This document shows, in pieces, positions 15,267-22,708 of a DNA stretch of 23,096 bases. A model generated the notes under the pieces. It did no database searches. It was not told where the DNA came from and saw nothing but the letters and a program-made list of their open reading frames with translations. Every line of letters begins with the position of its first letter. Position 1 is the first letter of the stretch. The translations under genes and the position numbers were made by a program. Source of the stretch: an uncultured Bacilli bacterium (GTDB taxonomy: Bacteria; Bacillota_I; Bacilli_A; RF39; UBA660); NCBI GenBank assembly GCA_910587775.1, contig CAJUNF010000012.1, forward strand, positions 1 to 23,096. The letters run 5' to 3'.

Positions 15267-15770
15267 CTAGTCTTCTTCTATCATAATTTTTCCTTTTATT
15301 GTTTCTTCTTCATTTGATTCCTCATTAAGATATTTTATTATTAATTGACATTCTAATTCTTCTAATACATCAATTTCTGCTCCATCTATTAGAAGAATAT
15401 CTTCATTTGGAAATATTTCTTGATGAATTTCTTCTATTCCATTGATTTTTAAATCGTATGTTAAAGATTCTAAATTTTTTAAAGTGTTTGAAACACCTTT
15501 TAAGCCTATGCTATAATTTTTCTTTTTTTGAGAATCATTTTTTATTTTAAAAGATAACATATTTTCTTTTTCTTTTGTATGAAAAAGAATCTCACCATTA
15601 TTTTCTAAAGACACATGTAATTCTTCAGTAGATATTGTATTTTTTTCTTCTTTTTTCACAATAGAAACAATTCCAAATGCTATTATAATTATTAATATCA
15701 AGACACTTGCAACAAGTTTTACTTTATCTATAAGAGTTACAGTATTTTTGTTTACCTTTTTATTTTTCAT
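15267..15770 (-). CDS. Membrane-anchored beta-rich protein of unknown function
   Basis: A 167-residue protein with a basic cytoplasmic N-terminus (residues 1-17), one membrane helix (about 18-38), and an outside part rich in beta strands and acidic residues. The section LSFKIKNDSQKKKNYSIGLK resembles the 'F.V.N....Y.I' strand pattern of the neighbouring CalY/TasA-like protein, so both may share an Ig-like fold. I do not recognise the family. ATG follows AAGGTG. It lies 11 bp after trxB, so it is co-transcribed with lgt and trxB. Unlike its neighbour it has no clear cleavage motif and may stay anchored. Confidence 0.6.
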   Translation of the reverse strand: MKNKKVNKNTVTLIDKVKLVASVLILIIIIAFGIVSIVKKEEKNTISTEELHVSLENNGEILFHTKEKENMLSFKIKNDSQKKKNYSIGLKGVSNTLKNLESLTYDLKINGIEEIHQEIFPNEDILLIDGAEIDVLEELECQLIIKYLNEESNEEETIKGKIMIEED

Positions 15771-15781
15771 AATAACACCTT

Positions 15782-16672
15782 TTATTTTTTTCTACTAAAA
15801 CGAATTGCCGCAGTTGCTCCTTCTGAAGCAGCTGTAACAATTTGATAAACTTTTTTGATGATAATATCACCTGCTGCATAAATTCCTGGCACTTTCGTTT
15901 CAAAGTTTTCATCTACTTCTATATATCCGACTGGATTTGTAATTCCAAGTTCTTTGGCAAATTCTGTTTTTGGTGCATAACCAATATATACAAACATTGC
16001 ACTTACTGGTAGTTCTTTTTCATTGTTAATAACAATACTTTTTAATTCATCATTATTCTCTTTTAATTCTGTTACTTGTGAATTATAAAGAATTTCAATA
16101 TTTTCTTTTTCTTTTACTCTACTAACTAATTCTTCATCACCACGAAATTGATCTCTTCGATGGATTAAATAGATTTTATTTACAATATTTGATAGATAAA
16201 GTGCTTCTTGTAAAGCGCTATTTCCTCCACCTACGACAGCAATTTCTTTTCCTTTGTATAAATAGCCATCGCAAAGTGCACAAGTACTAATTCCTTTACC
16301 AATTAGTTTTTCTTCATTTGGAAGGCCTAATAAGATTGGACTTCTTCCTGTTGCGATTAATACATTTAAAGCTCGATATTCTGAGCATGTTGTTTTTACT
16401 ATTTTTACATCATTTTCTAGTGATATATTTATTACTTCTTCCATTTTATAAGGAACTTGTAAAGCATTTACTTGATCAAATAACTGAAAAGCTAAATCTG
16501 GTCCTGTAATACTTTTGAATCCTGGATAATTTTCAATTTTATCAATGGTATTAATAATTCCTCCTGGACGCATTTTTTCAAGTAACAGTACATTACTGCC
16601 ACTTCTTTTGGCATAAACTGCAGCACTTATTCCTGCAATTCCCATACCTATAATTATTGAATCATATGTCAT
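15782..16672 (-). CDS. trxB: Thioredoxin reductase (NADPH, FAD-dependent)
   Basis: A full-length 296-residue low-molecular-weight thioredoxin reductase. The FAD-binding N-terminus is IIIGMGIAGISAAVYA, the redox pair is C131-A-L-C134 followed by DG, the NADPH-binding site is VVGGGNSALQEA (147-158) with HRRDQFR (171-177), and the FAD-binding end has GIYAAGD. It passes electrons from NADPH to thioredoxin in the cytoplasm. The first glycine box has GMGIAG where most relatives have GxGPAG. ATG follows AGGAGG. It lies 12 bp after lgt, a pairing frequent in Firmicutes. Confidence 0.93.
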   Translation of the reverse strand: MTYDSIIIGMGIAGISAAVYAKRSGSNVLLLEKMRPGGIINTIDKIENYPGFKSITGPDLAFQLFDQVNALQVPYKMEEVINISLENDVKIVKTTCSEYRALNVLIATGRSPILLGLPNEEKLIGKGISTCALCDGYLYKGKEIAVVGGGNSALQEALYLSNIVNKIYLIHRRDQFRGDEELVSRVKEKENIEILYNSQVTELKENNDELKSIVINNEKELPVSAMFVYIGYAPKTEFAKELGITNPVGYIEVDENFETKVPGIYAAGDIIIKKVYQIVTAASEGATAAIRFSRKK

Positions 16673-16684
16673 TTTATAAACCTC

Positions 16685-17497
16685 CTAAAAACGAATTTCT
16701 TGATTATTCTGGTCTTTATATAAACCTTCAAATTTACTTTTTCTACTTAAAATCATAAATGCTAATAGTGCTATTACAAAAAGAGCAACTGATACTAGTT
16801 GAGCCATACGAAATCCTCCAAGCATTAGAGAATCTGTTCGTAATGATTCAATAAAGAATCTTCCGATGCTATACCACATTAGATATACACAGGATAGTTG
16901 TCCTACTTTCAAATATTTATAATGACGAACAAGAATTAAAACAATTACACCTATTATGCACCAAAGTGATTCATAGAAAAAAGTTGGATGATAATAATGG
17001 CCATTTTGATACATTCCTTGAATGATAATTTCTGGAATATGTAATCCTCTTAAAGATTCTAAACTTGCTTCTATTCCATGTGCTTCTCCATTAAAGAAGT
17101 TTCCCCATCTACCAATTGCTTGTCCAAGAAGAACAGAAACAGTTGCCATATCAGTTATTTTAAAAGTATTCACGTTATATTTTTTACAATATAAAGCAAT
17201 GGAAATAAATCCAAAAAGAAGACCTCCATGAATTGCTAATCCGCCTTCCCAAATTTTGAAAATTGATAATGGATCTGATTGATATATGGACCAATTAAAT
17301 ACAACATAGTAAAGTCTAGCTCCAATAAAGCCACTAATTACTGCCCAAAAAAATAGATTAAACATAAAATCTTTTGGATAGTTGTACTTCGTAGCTTCTT
17401 TTTGTAATAATAAATATCCTAATATTACACCAAGTAGTATTAATACTGAATACCATTTAATATCAAACCCACCAATTGATAACATTACTGGATTCAT
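16685..17497 (-). CDS. lgt: Prolipoprotein diacylglyceryl transferase
   Basis: A 270-residue membrane enzyme that moves the diacylglyceryl group from phosphatidylglycerol to the Cys of lipobox prolipoproteins. Seven hydrophobic helices are visible. Key segments are GARLYYV (R61), GGLAIHGG (H90), the Lgt signature GRWGNFFNGEAHG (R130, N133, starting at 129), YESLW, and IGRFFIESLRTDSL near the end. The length is normal. ATG follows AGGAGGG. It leads the operon lgt, trxB, 15267-15770. An extended -10 promoter lies at 17523-17531. Confidence 0.94.
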   Translation of the reverse strand: MNPVMLSIGGFDIKWYSVLILLGVILGYLLLQKEATKYNYPKDFMFNLFFWAVISGFIGARLYYVVFNWSIYQSDPLSIFKIWEGGLAIHGGLLFGFISIALYCKKYNVNTFKITDMATVSVLLGQAIGRWGNFFNGEAHGIEASLESLRGLHIPEIIIQGMYQNGHYYHPTFFYESLWCIIGVIVLILVRHYKYLKVGQLSCVYLMWYSIGRFFIESLRTDSLMLGGFRMAQLVSVALFVIALLAFMILSRKSKFEGLYKDQNNQEIRF

Positions 17498-17522
17498 AAT
17501 AATACCCTCCTATCGTAAAGTA

Positions 17523-17531
17523 ATTATATCA
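17523..17531 (-). promoter_or_regulatory. Extended -10 promoter of the lgt operon
   Basis: On the minus strand TGATATAAT (TG, one base, TATAAT) lies 25 bases before the lgt start. No good -35 box is seen, which fits the extended -10 type. Confidence 0.6.
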
Positions 17532-17577
17532 TTATTTTGTCCAAAAAAAAAGAAGATACACTTTCTCTTACATAAGA

Positions 17578-17600
17578 AAAAAATGCTTATTTTACTAAGC
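17578..17600 (-). terminator. Intrinsic terminator of the smaller paralogue locus
   Basis: GCTTA (17585-17589) and TAAGC (17596-17600) form a 5-bp stem with a 6-base loop, followed on the minus strand by ATTTTTTT. The stop codon of the gene lies inside the hairpin. Confidence 0.65.
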
Positions 17601-19086
17601 TTCTTTTTCTACTACTACTTGATATAGCATAGTCTATAATTTCTTGATCATTTTTTAAATAAGGCATCTCTCTGTTTTTTCCTAAATCCAGTTTATTATC
17701 TTCTTTTTTATTATTTTCTATAGGAGGTGTAAGTAATGCATTGATCATTTCTAATGTTATTAGATCTAAATTGGTTTTATGTAGTGGATTTTTTACATCA
17801 GTTAATTTTATATAAGTAAATATTTTGTTAAAGAAATGTTTGTATGTAAATCCATAACCTATTACTTCATAATCATTTTGTAAGTGGACTAATAAATCTT
17901 CTTTGCTAGAAATCGTTATGATATTATTTCCTTTTTTTACTAAATAAGATATTATTGTTCCTTTTTTATTTTTAGGAACTTTTTTCGATTTTGTTACATT
18001 TTCATCTTCAAAATCTATAGCATTTTCGTAAATAGATATTTTATTATTTAATTGTACTTTAGTTCCTAATTCTAAATATCTATTTAACTTAATTCTTAAC
18101 TCTTCTTGTCTTTTTTTACGACTATTTAATTTTTGGCATAAAATATCTTTTAATTTTAATTGTAATTCATCTGGAATTTGATATTTTTGAAGGTCTTTTT
18201 TATCAAGACATTCAATTTTCTTTTCTATTTTATCTAAATTTTCTATTTCTGCAATTTCCAAATTCAAAAAGATATGATTTGCTACATTTTCAAGCGCAAA
18301 TAACTTTAATTGTTCTTGTAAAGATTCTAATTCATTTCTTGATGCAACTTCAAAACCTAATTCTTCTGTTTCTTTATTTAATAAACTAAAATAGAAAGGG
18401 AAAATATTTTCAGAAGGTAATACATGCATTTTATTATTTAAAATCTCAAGTGCTTTTTCATTCTTTTTCATTATAGCTATTTTCTTTTGTGCTTTTTCAA
18501 TGTCTTTAATCCACTTTGAAACAAGTAAAGATTTATTAAAATCACTTAATCCTAACATTACTTTACTTTTTTCAAATGCATTTATTTTTTGCTGTATTTT
18601 TGTAATATACATTTGATCTAATACAGACAATTTTTCCATAAATTCTTGATTTAATTCTTTAACTTCAGGTAAATTTAGAATTTTCTCAAGTGTAATACGT
18701 AAAGCTTCTTTTTTTATTAGATTAATTAACTTTTGAAGGTCACTATCTGATAATTCATGTGCTAATTCATTATTTTTTCTAATACCTTCTATAGTTAAAA
18801 ATTGTTCTAATACTTCATAATAAGATACATCTGCGTTTTCTAATGTACTGATATACATTTGGTATATCATTTGTTTTATTATTTCAGTATTTTGACATTC
18901 ACTTTCTGAATCTTTATTTGAAATACTTTTATGATTCATAAGTGATAAAATACGTTTTTTTCCATATTCTTTTTTTAAATTTTTAATATTTTTTTCTTGT
19001 GCTTTAGTTAATTTTATATTTATAAAACGAATTACTTTTAAATAATTTAATAATTGTTCATAACTATTTAAGTTATCAACTGCCAT
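17587..19086 (-). CDS. Helical-repeat protein B, C-terminal part (paralogue of 20210-22609)
   Basis: This 499-residue, Lys/Glu-rich, mostly helical protein matches residues of about 400 to the end of the large protein at 20210-22609 along its whole length (paired segments: EKSKVMLGLSDFNKSLLVSK with ASKEMLGLTEFNKMLLITK; YQIPDELQLKLKDI with YKVPEELQETVKNI). After the helical part comes a beta domain beginning LGTKVQLNNKISIYE and ending NDYEVIGYGFTYKHFF, then a polar tail with a basic end (SSSRKRSLVK). No membrane helix. The family is not one I recognise. The ATG overlaps the preceding 95-residue frame by 11 bases and has only a poor ribosome binding site (AAAAGG, 1 base away). Deleting one A of the A8 run at 19090-19097 would fuse both frames, so this is probably the rear of a split gene. 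Confidence 0.65.
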   Translation of the reverse strand: MAVDNLNSYEQLLNYLKVIRFINIKLTKAQEKNIKNLKKEYGKKRILSLMNHKSISNKDSESECQNTEIIKQMIYQMYISTLENADVSYYEVLEQFLTIEGIRKNNELAHELSDSDLQKLINLIKKEALRITLEKILNLPEVKELNQEFMEKLSVLDQMYITKIQQKINAFEKSKVMLGLSDFNKSLLVSKWIKDIEKAQKKIAIMKKNEKALEILNNKMHVLPSENIFPFYFSLLNKETEELGFEVASRNELESLQEQLKLFALENVANHIFLNLEIAEIENLDKIEKKIECLDKKDLQKYQIPDELQLKLKDILCQKLNSRKKRQEELRIKLNRYLELGTKVQLNNKISIYENAIDFEDENVTKSKKVPKNKKGTIISYLVKKGNNIITISSKEDLLVHLQNDYEVIGYGFTYKHFFNKIFTYIKLTDVKNPLHKTNLDLITLEMINALLTPPIENNKKEDNKLDLGKNREMPYLKNDQEIIDYAISSSSRKRSLVK

Positions 19087-19363
19087 ACCTTTTTTTTGCT
19101 TCCTGTATTAATTCATCTAATGATTCTTTTGTTAATTCTTTTTGAAATGGCTTTATTATGTTTTTTAATTCAGATAACACTGTTTGCTGAAACTTTCCAA
19201 ATTCTTCTTTTGTTATTATATTATTTCGTAAAAGCATTTGATAAGTTTCATAAGATATATGACTTAAATCAGTTATTAATCTTTCTACATCTTTTATATC
19301 ATTCATTAATAAATTATAATCGTTCATATACTGCATTATAAAATTTTTGGCTAATTCTTGCAT
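19076..19363 (-). CDS. Helical-repeat protein B, N-terminal part
   Basis: A 95-residue, fully helical, charged protein with a good ribosome binding site (AAAGGGGG) and a consensus promoter at 19389-19417. Its sequence follows the helical module of the larger paralogue: NFIMQYMNDYNLLMNDIKDV fits EFLERYKDHFDLDVTIKRDC, and NNIITKEEFGKFQQ fits KNINILNYPEFRKI. It stops with AKKRYGS just after an A8 run; with one A fewer the frame would continue as AKKGMAVDNLNSYEQLL, which fits the larger paralogue (FSNFENLKYYEKLV). So 17587-19363 is most likely one gene of about 590 codons with a frameshift. As it stands it could also be a separate small protein translationally linked to the next. Confidence 0.6.
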   Translation of the reverse strand: MQELAKNFIMQYMNDYNLLMNDIKDVERLITDLSHISYETYQMLLRNNIITKEEFGKFQQTVLSELKNIIKPFQKELTKESLDELIQEAKKRYGS

Positions 19364-19388
19364 TTATAATCCCCCTTTATTACGGAGT

Positions 19389-19417
19389 ACTATAATATAT
19401 TTCATTATTTTTGTCAA
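19389..19417 (-). promoter_or_regulatory. Sigma-A promoter of helical-repeat locus B
   Basis: On the minus strand TTGACA (complement of 19412-19417) and TATAGT (complement of 19389-19394) are 17 bp apart. The ribosome binding site AAAGGGGGATT follows before the ATG at 19363. Confidence 0.8.
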
Positions 19418-19448
19418 TTAAAAAGACACTTATTTTGTTAAGCGTCTT
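19418..19448 (-). terminator. Intrinsic terminator of helical-repeat locus A
   Basis: On the minus strand AAGACGCTTA (complement of 19439-19448) pairs with TAAGTGTCTT (complement of 19423-19432), 10 bp with one G-U and a 6-base loop, followed by T's. It includes the stop codon at 19430 and touches the promoter of locus B. Confidence 0.8.
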
Positions 19449-20119
19449 GATTTACCAGGATTTTGTAATTGATCTAATACTGATTGCATACCATCTTCAA
19501 TAACAATATCATCTCCAACAAAGAATCCTTCATAATCTTTATCATTTGTTGAATATTTATTTAAAGTTCTTGCTCCGACATAAGTTGCATCGTGATTAAC
19601 AATTAAATCAGCAGCTTCATTAATATCATGATACAATTTTTGATTTCCTTCAGAATCACGAATTATCCAAGCATCCGCTCTTCTTTCTAAATCATAATCA
19701 TTATGTGAATTATGATAAGAAGTTGAACCTTTTCCTTCAGCAATTTGATCCATTGATTCAAAAATTTGAGCATCTTTAGTAATGTTATATGTACATTTTG
19801 TACCTGGCATAGCATTTAACACTTCTGCTATTTCATTATCCAATTCTATACGATCATTATTAATATAAATATGATTCTTTGTTGATTGATTTTTTACATT
19901 TTCTAAATTATTTTGCATTCCTGCTAATAAATCTGATTTATCGTTAGTAAGGTTATTGTCATTTCCTGCTACTATATCAGCTTCTATTTGAGTATTAGTT
20001 TTACTATTATCATTAGCTGCATTGCCACCAAATAGTTTTGGAATACCAAAGAATGCTGCTATAACTCCAGCTGTAACTCCTGCAGCAAATAATGCTTTTT
20101 TCCATTTTTGTTCTAACAT
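19430..20119 (-). CDS. Membrane-anchored C-terminal part of helical-repeat protein A
   Basis: From the ATG at 20119 this reads 229 residues: a basic start, a membrane helix (about residues 8-30, ALFAAGVTAGVIAAFFGI), an Asn/Asp-rich linker, and a domain from about 93 (PGTKCTYNITKDAQIFES) that resembles the beta domain before the stop of the 20210-22609 gene (IGTEVVLTKEVSMYQNE), then a basic tail (GKSRRLTK). The frame is open without a break back to the TAA at 20210, in the same frame as the upstream gene, and those 30 codons (FKNFFSPSYTYVKPNEV) match the paralogue's YKHFFNKIFTYIKLTDV. The ATG has AGGA only 3 bases before it, a poor site. I read this as the rear of one about 1,060-codon gene, expressed only if the stop is read through, or as a weak internal start. 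Confidence 0.6.
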   Translation of the reverse strand: MLEQKWKKALFAAGVTAGVIAAFFGIPKLFGGNAANDNSKTNTQIEADIVAGNDNNLTNDKSDLLAGMQNNLENVKNQSTKNHIYINNDRIELDNEIAEVLNAMPGTKCTYNITKDAQIFESMDQIAEGKGSTSYHNSHNDYDLERRADAWIIRDSEGNQKLYHDINEAADLIVNHDATYVGARTLNKYSTNDKDYEGFFVGDDIVIEDGMQSVLDQLQNPGKSRRLTK

Positions 20120-20209
20120 TTGTCCTAATGAAAGTTTTTCTTTAGCAGCAACTTCATTTGGTTTTACGTATGTATATGATGGACTAAAGAAATTTTTAAA
20201 ATTAAATTT

Positions 20210-22609
20210 TTATCCAACTAATTCATATCCTTTTCTTAAATACTTTTCTAAATCTACAGTCGCAGTTAATTCTAAGACTTCATCATCTTTTTTTACAATA
20301 TATCCGTCAATAATTCCCTTTTTATTCTTCTTAACTATTTTATCATTAAGAGCATTATTTTTCATAAACTCTTTTTCATTTTGATACATTGAAACTTCTT
20401 TTGTTAAAACCACTTCTGTTCCGATCTTTAAATACTCATTTTGTTCTTCTAGTTTACGTAATTCTTTTTCTTCTTCAATTTTATTTATAGCAATATTTTT
20501 AACTGTTTCTTGAAGTTCTTCTGGTACTTTATATGGTGCAAAATCCTCTGATTTTAAATTATTAATTTTATTTTTCAATTCATCTAGATTATCTACTTCG
20601 TACATATTTAGATCCTCTAAAATACGAATTGCAATTTCATCTAAAATATATTCTTTTAATCGATCTTTTACTATTTTTAATGCGTCTTCTTCAATTTCTT
20701 CAAATCCTAAATCTTCTTTTGTCATATCATCAATAGATGTATAGAAAGGCATTAAATCTTCTGCTTTCATAGATTTTATTTTTTCATCCCATTGACTTAA
20801 AACTTCATAGATTTTTGTTTCACTTAATTTTATTGTTTCTAAATCTTTTCGTAATTTTGTAATTAAAAGCATTTTATTAAATTCTGTTAGACCTAACATT
20901 TCTTTACTTGCTTGGAAGTCGTCTAAGATTCTTTCTAATTTATCAAATTCTTCTACACTAGTTTTGTTAACTTCATCATAAAATTTTGTAAGGAATTTTT
21001 CTACTTCAGGATTTTCTAAAATTTTATCTAATGTAATATCTACTGCAGCTTTTTGAATTTCTTTTATTAATGCCTCAATTTCTTCATTACTCATACTTTG
21101 AGCTTCATTATGATTTTCTCTTATTTCTTCAACAGTTAAATGTTTTTGTAACTCTTCAAAATAAGATTCATCTGCAGCTTTTAATGCATTTATATATCTT
21201 TCTAAAATTATATTTCTGTTAAATTTTGCAAGTAAGTCTTGTTGCATTTTCTTATATTCAATATTTGTAATTCCTAAACGATTTTTTACTTCTTCTGTCA
21301 AGAACTCTCCAGAACTAATTTTAGCAATTAACGCATCTTTTTCTTCTTTACTTAAATGATCATAATCAAATGTATTAAATACTTCTACTAATTTTTCATA
21401 ATATTTTAAATTTTCAAAATTACTAAACTTTTGATTAAATTCATCTTTAAAGATATTTAACATTTCCATAATTGTATTTTGATTCCAATTATTCTTTTGA
21501 AAATATATTTCTAATTTTTCTAACATTTTAGTTAATATGCTATCATAGTTTTCAGCATTAATTGATTCTTGTGGAACTTCATTTAATAATTCTTGTATAA
21601 ATTCAGTATAACCAGAAGGTGTCATACTTGTATTCATTGTAACATATGGATATTGTACACATAATTCAATTAAAAGTTGATTTCGTATCTCTTTTAACAT
21701 ATTATCGGTAACATTTTTATCCTCGATTACATAAGAGACTTTACTTGCAAAATTTTCTAGAGAACTTTGATTTATCTCTTCATATAAGCTTTTAGCTTCC
21801 AAATCAGACAAACGATTCAAATCAAAATATGTGATAATGTCATTCATTATTGAAGAGAATATTCTAGAGTCTATAAAATTGCTTATTTCTTCAATTGCTA
21901 TTTTTCTAAATTCAGGATAATTTAAAATATTAATATTTTTTTCTTTAAAGAATGTTTCAACTTCTTGTGCTTCTAAGGTATTAATTCCCTTTATAAATTC
22001 TTCACAATCTCTTTTTATTGTTACATCTAAATCAAAATGGTCTTTATATCTTTCTAAGAATTCTACAACTAAAGATTTTAAATTTAAATCATCTTCTTTT
22101 TTGGTCAAATTCTTTTTTATTTCATGCATCTTAAATAATAATTCATCTTTTAATTCTTCTAAATCTTCATCAGATAAATTAATATCCATTAAGTGATTAT
22201 TTAATCTGTAACGAAATTCAGTGATTGATTCTCTAGCAATTTCATTATAAATCTCATTTACTTCTTCTGATCCTATTTTTGCAATGTTTAACTTTGTAAG
22301 CATAACATCACAGATTATTCTTATATCTTTAATACGTTTTTGTTCAAACTTTATAACCTTTTCTACCACTTCTTCGTTAAGAACTAAATCGTGTAATTCA
22401 ATATAATCTTCTGGCTCTACATTATTTTTTCTTGCAAACTCATTCAAATAAATTAAATATTCTGAAATTAATTGTGGATTATTTCCATCAATAGAACTTC
22501 TTAATTTGTCAAGATCCTCTTCGTTTGTTAGATCTAATCCATTCCTTTTAATAAATGATATAATAAATTCTACTGCAATATTTTCTATCATGTTTTCTTT
22601 TGTATTCAT
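20210..22609 (-). CDS. Large helical-repeat protein A (N-terminal 799 residues before an in-frame TAA)
   Basis: The 799-residue acidic/Lys-rich helical protein has no signal peptide or membrane helix of its own. I choose the ATG at 22609 (AAGGGGG 8 bases before); two TTG codons precede it in frame. Three similar modules with a period of about 150-160 residues can be seen: DVMLTKLNIAKIGSEEVNEI (101-), NDIITYFDLNRLSDLEAKSL (256-) and VEVFNTFDYDHLSKEEKDAL (408-). The last 400 residues match protein B. A beta domain starts at YLKIGTEVVLTKE (about 726) and is cut by TAA after YELVG, exactly where B has Tyr. No known family recognised; a scaffold or membrane-tethered structural role is only a guess. 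Promoter at 22637-22665. Confidence 0.7.
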   Translation of the reverse strand: MNTKENMIENIAVEFIISFIKRNGLDLTNEEDLDKLRSSIDGNNPQLISEYLIYLNEFARKNNVEPEDYIELHDLVLNEEVVEKVIKFEQKRIKDIRIICDVMLTKLNIAKIGSEEVNEIYNEIARESITEFRYRLNNHLMDINLSDEDLEELKDELLFKMHEIKKNLTKKEDDLNLKSLVVEFLERYKDHFDLDVTIKRDCEEFIKGINTLEAQEVETFFKEKNINILNYPEFRKIAIEEISNFIDSRIFSSIMNDIITYFDLNRLSDLEAKSLYEEINQSSLENFASKVSYVIEDKNVTDNMLKEIRNQLLIELCVQYPYVTMNTSMTPSGYTEFIQELLNEVPQESINAENYDSILTKMLEKLEIYFQKNNWNQNTIMEMLNIFKDEFNQKFSNFENLKYYEKLVEVFNTFDYDHLSKEEKDALIAKISSGEFLTEEVKNRLGITNIEYKKMQQDLLAKFNRNIILERYINALKAADESYFEELQKHLTVEEIRENHNEAQSMSNEEIEALIKEIQKAAVDITLDKILENPEVEKFLTKFYDEVNKTSVEEFDKLERILDDFQASKEMLGLTEFNKMLLITKLRKDLETIKLSETKIYEVLSQWDEKIKSMKAEDLMPFYTSIDDMTKEDLGFEEIEEDALKIVKDRLKEYILDEIAIRILEDLNMYEVDNLDELKNKINNLKSEDFAPYKVPEELQETVKNIAINKIEEEKELRKLEEQNEYLKIGTEVVLTKEVSMYQNEKEFMKNNALNDKIVKKNKKGIIDGYIVKKDDEVLELTATVDLEKYLRKGYELVG

Positions 22610-22636
22610 CAACAAATCCCCCTTTTGTTTGCATGT

Positions 22637-22665
22637 ATATTAATACATTTTTCTTATTTTGTCAA
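22637..22665 (-). promoter_or_regulatory. Sigma-A promoter of helical-repeat locus A
   Basis: On the minus strand TTGACA (complement of 22660-22665) and TAATAT (complement of 22637-22642) are 17 bp apart. The layout TTGACAAAA...AAAGGGGGATT before the ATG closely follows that of locus B. Confidence 0.65.
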
Positions 22666-22673
22666 ATAAAACG

Positions 22674-22708
22674 TTAAAAAGCGAAAAACTATACATTTTT
22701 TTTCACTT
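22674..22708 (-). terminator. Intrinsic terminator of uvrA
   Basis: On the minus strand AAGTGAAAAA (complement of 22699-22708) pairs with TTTTTCGCTT (complement of 22679-22688), 10 bp with one G-U and a 10-base loop, ending in TTTTT. It overlaps the uvrA stop codon. Confidence 0.75.

Noticed and set aside
1188..20212. Recoding of TAA as an amino acid, because two genes have in-frame TAA
   Set aside because: Many intact genes here (HD gene, trxB, LTA-synthase-type gene, uvrA) end in TAA at natural family ends.
20022..20384. 120-codon + strand frame opposite the junction of the protein A parts
   Set aside because: It lies opposite well-supported coding sequence, has Phe/Ser/Leu-rich composition typical of the reverse of Lys/Glu-rich genes, and no ribosome binding site.
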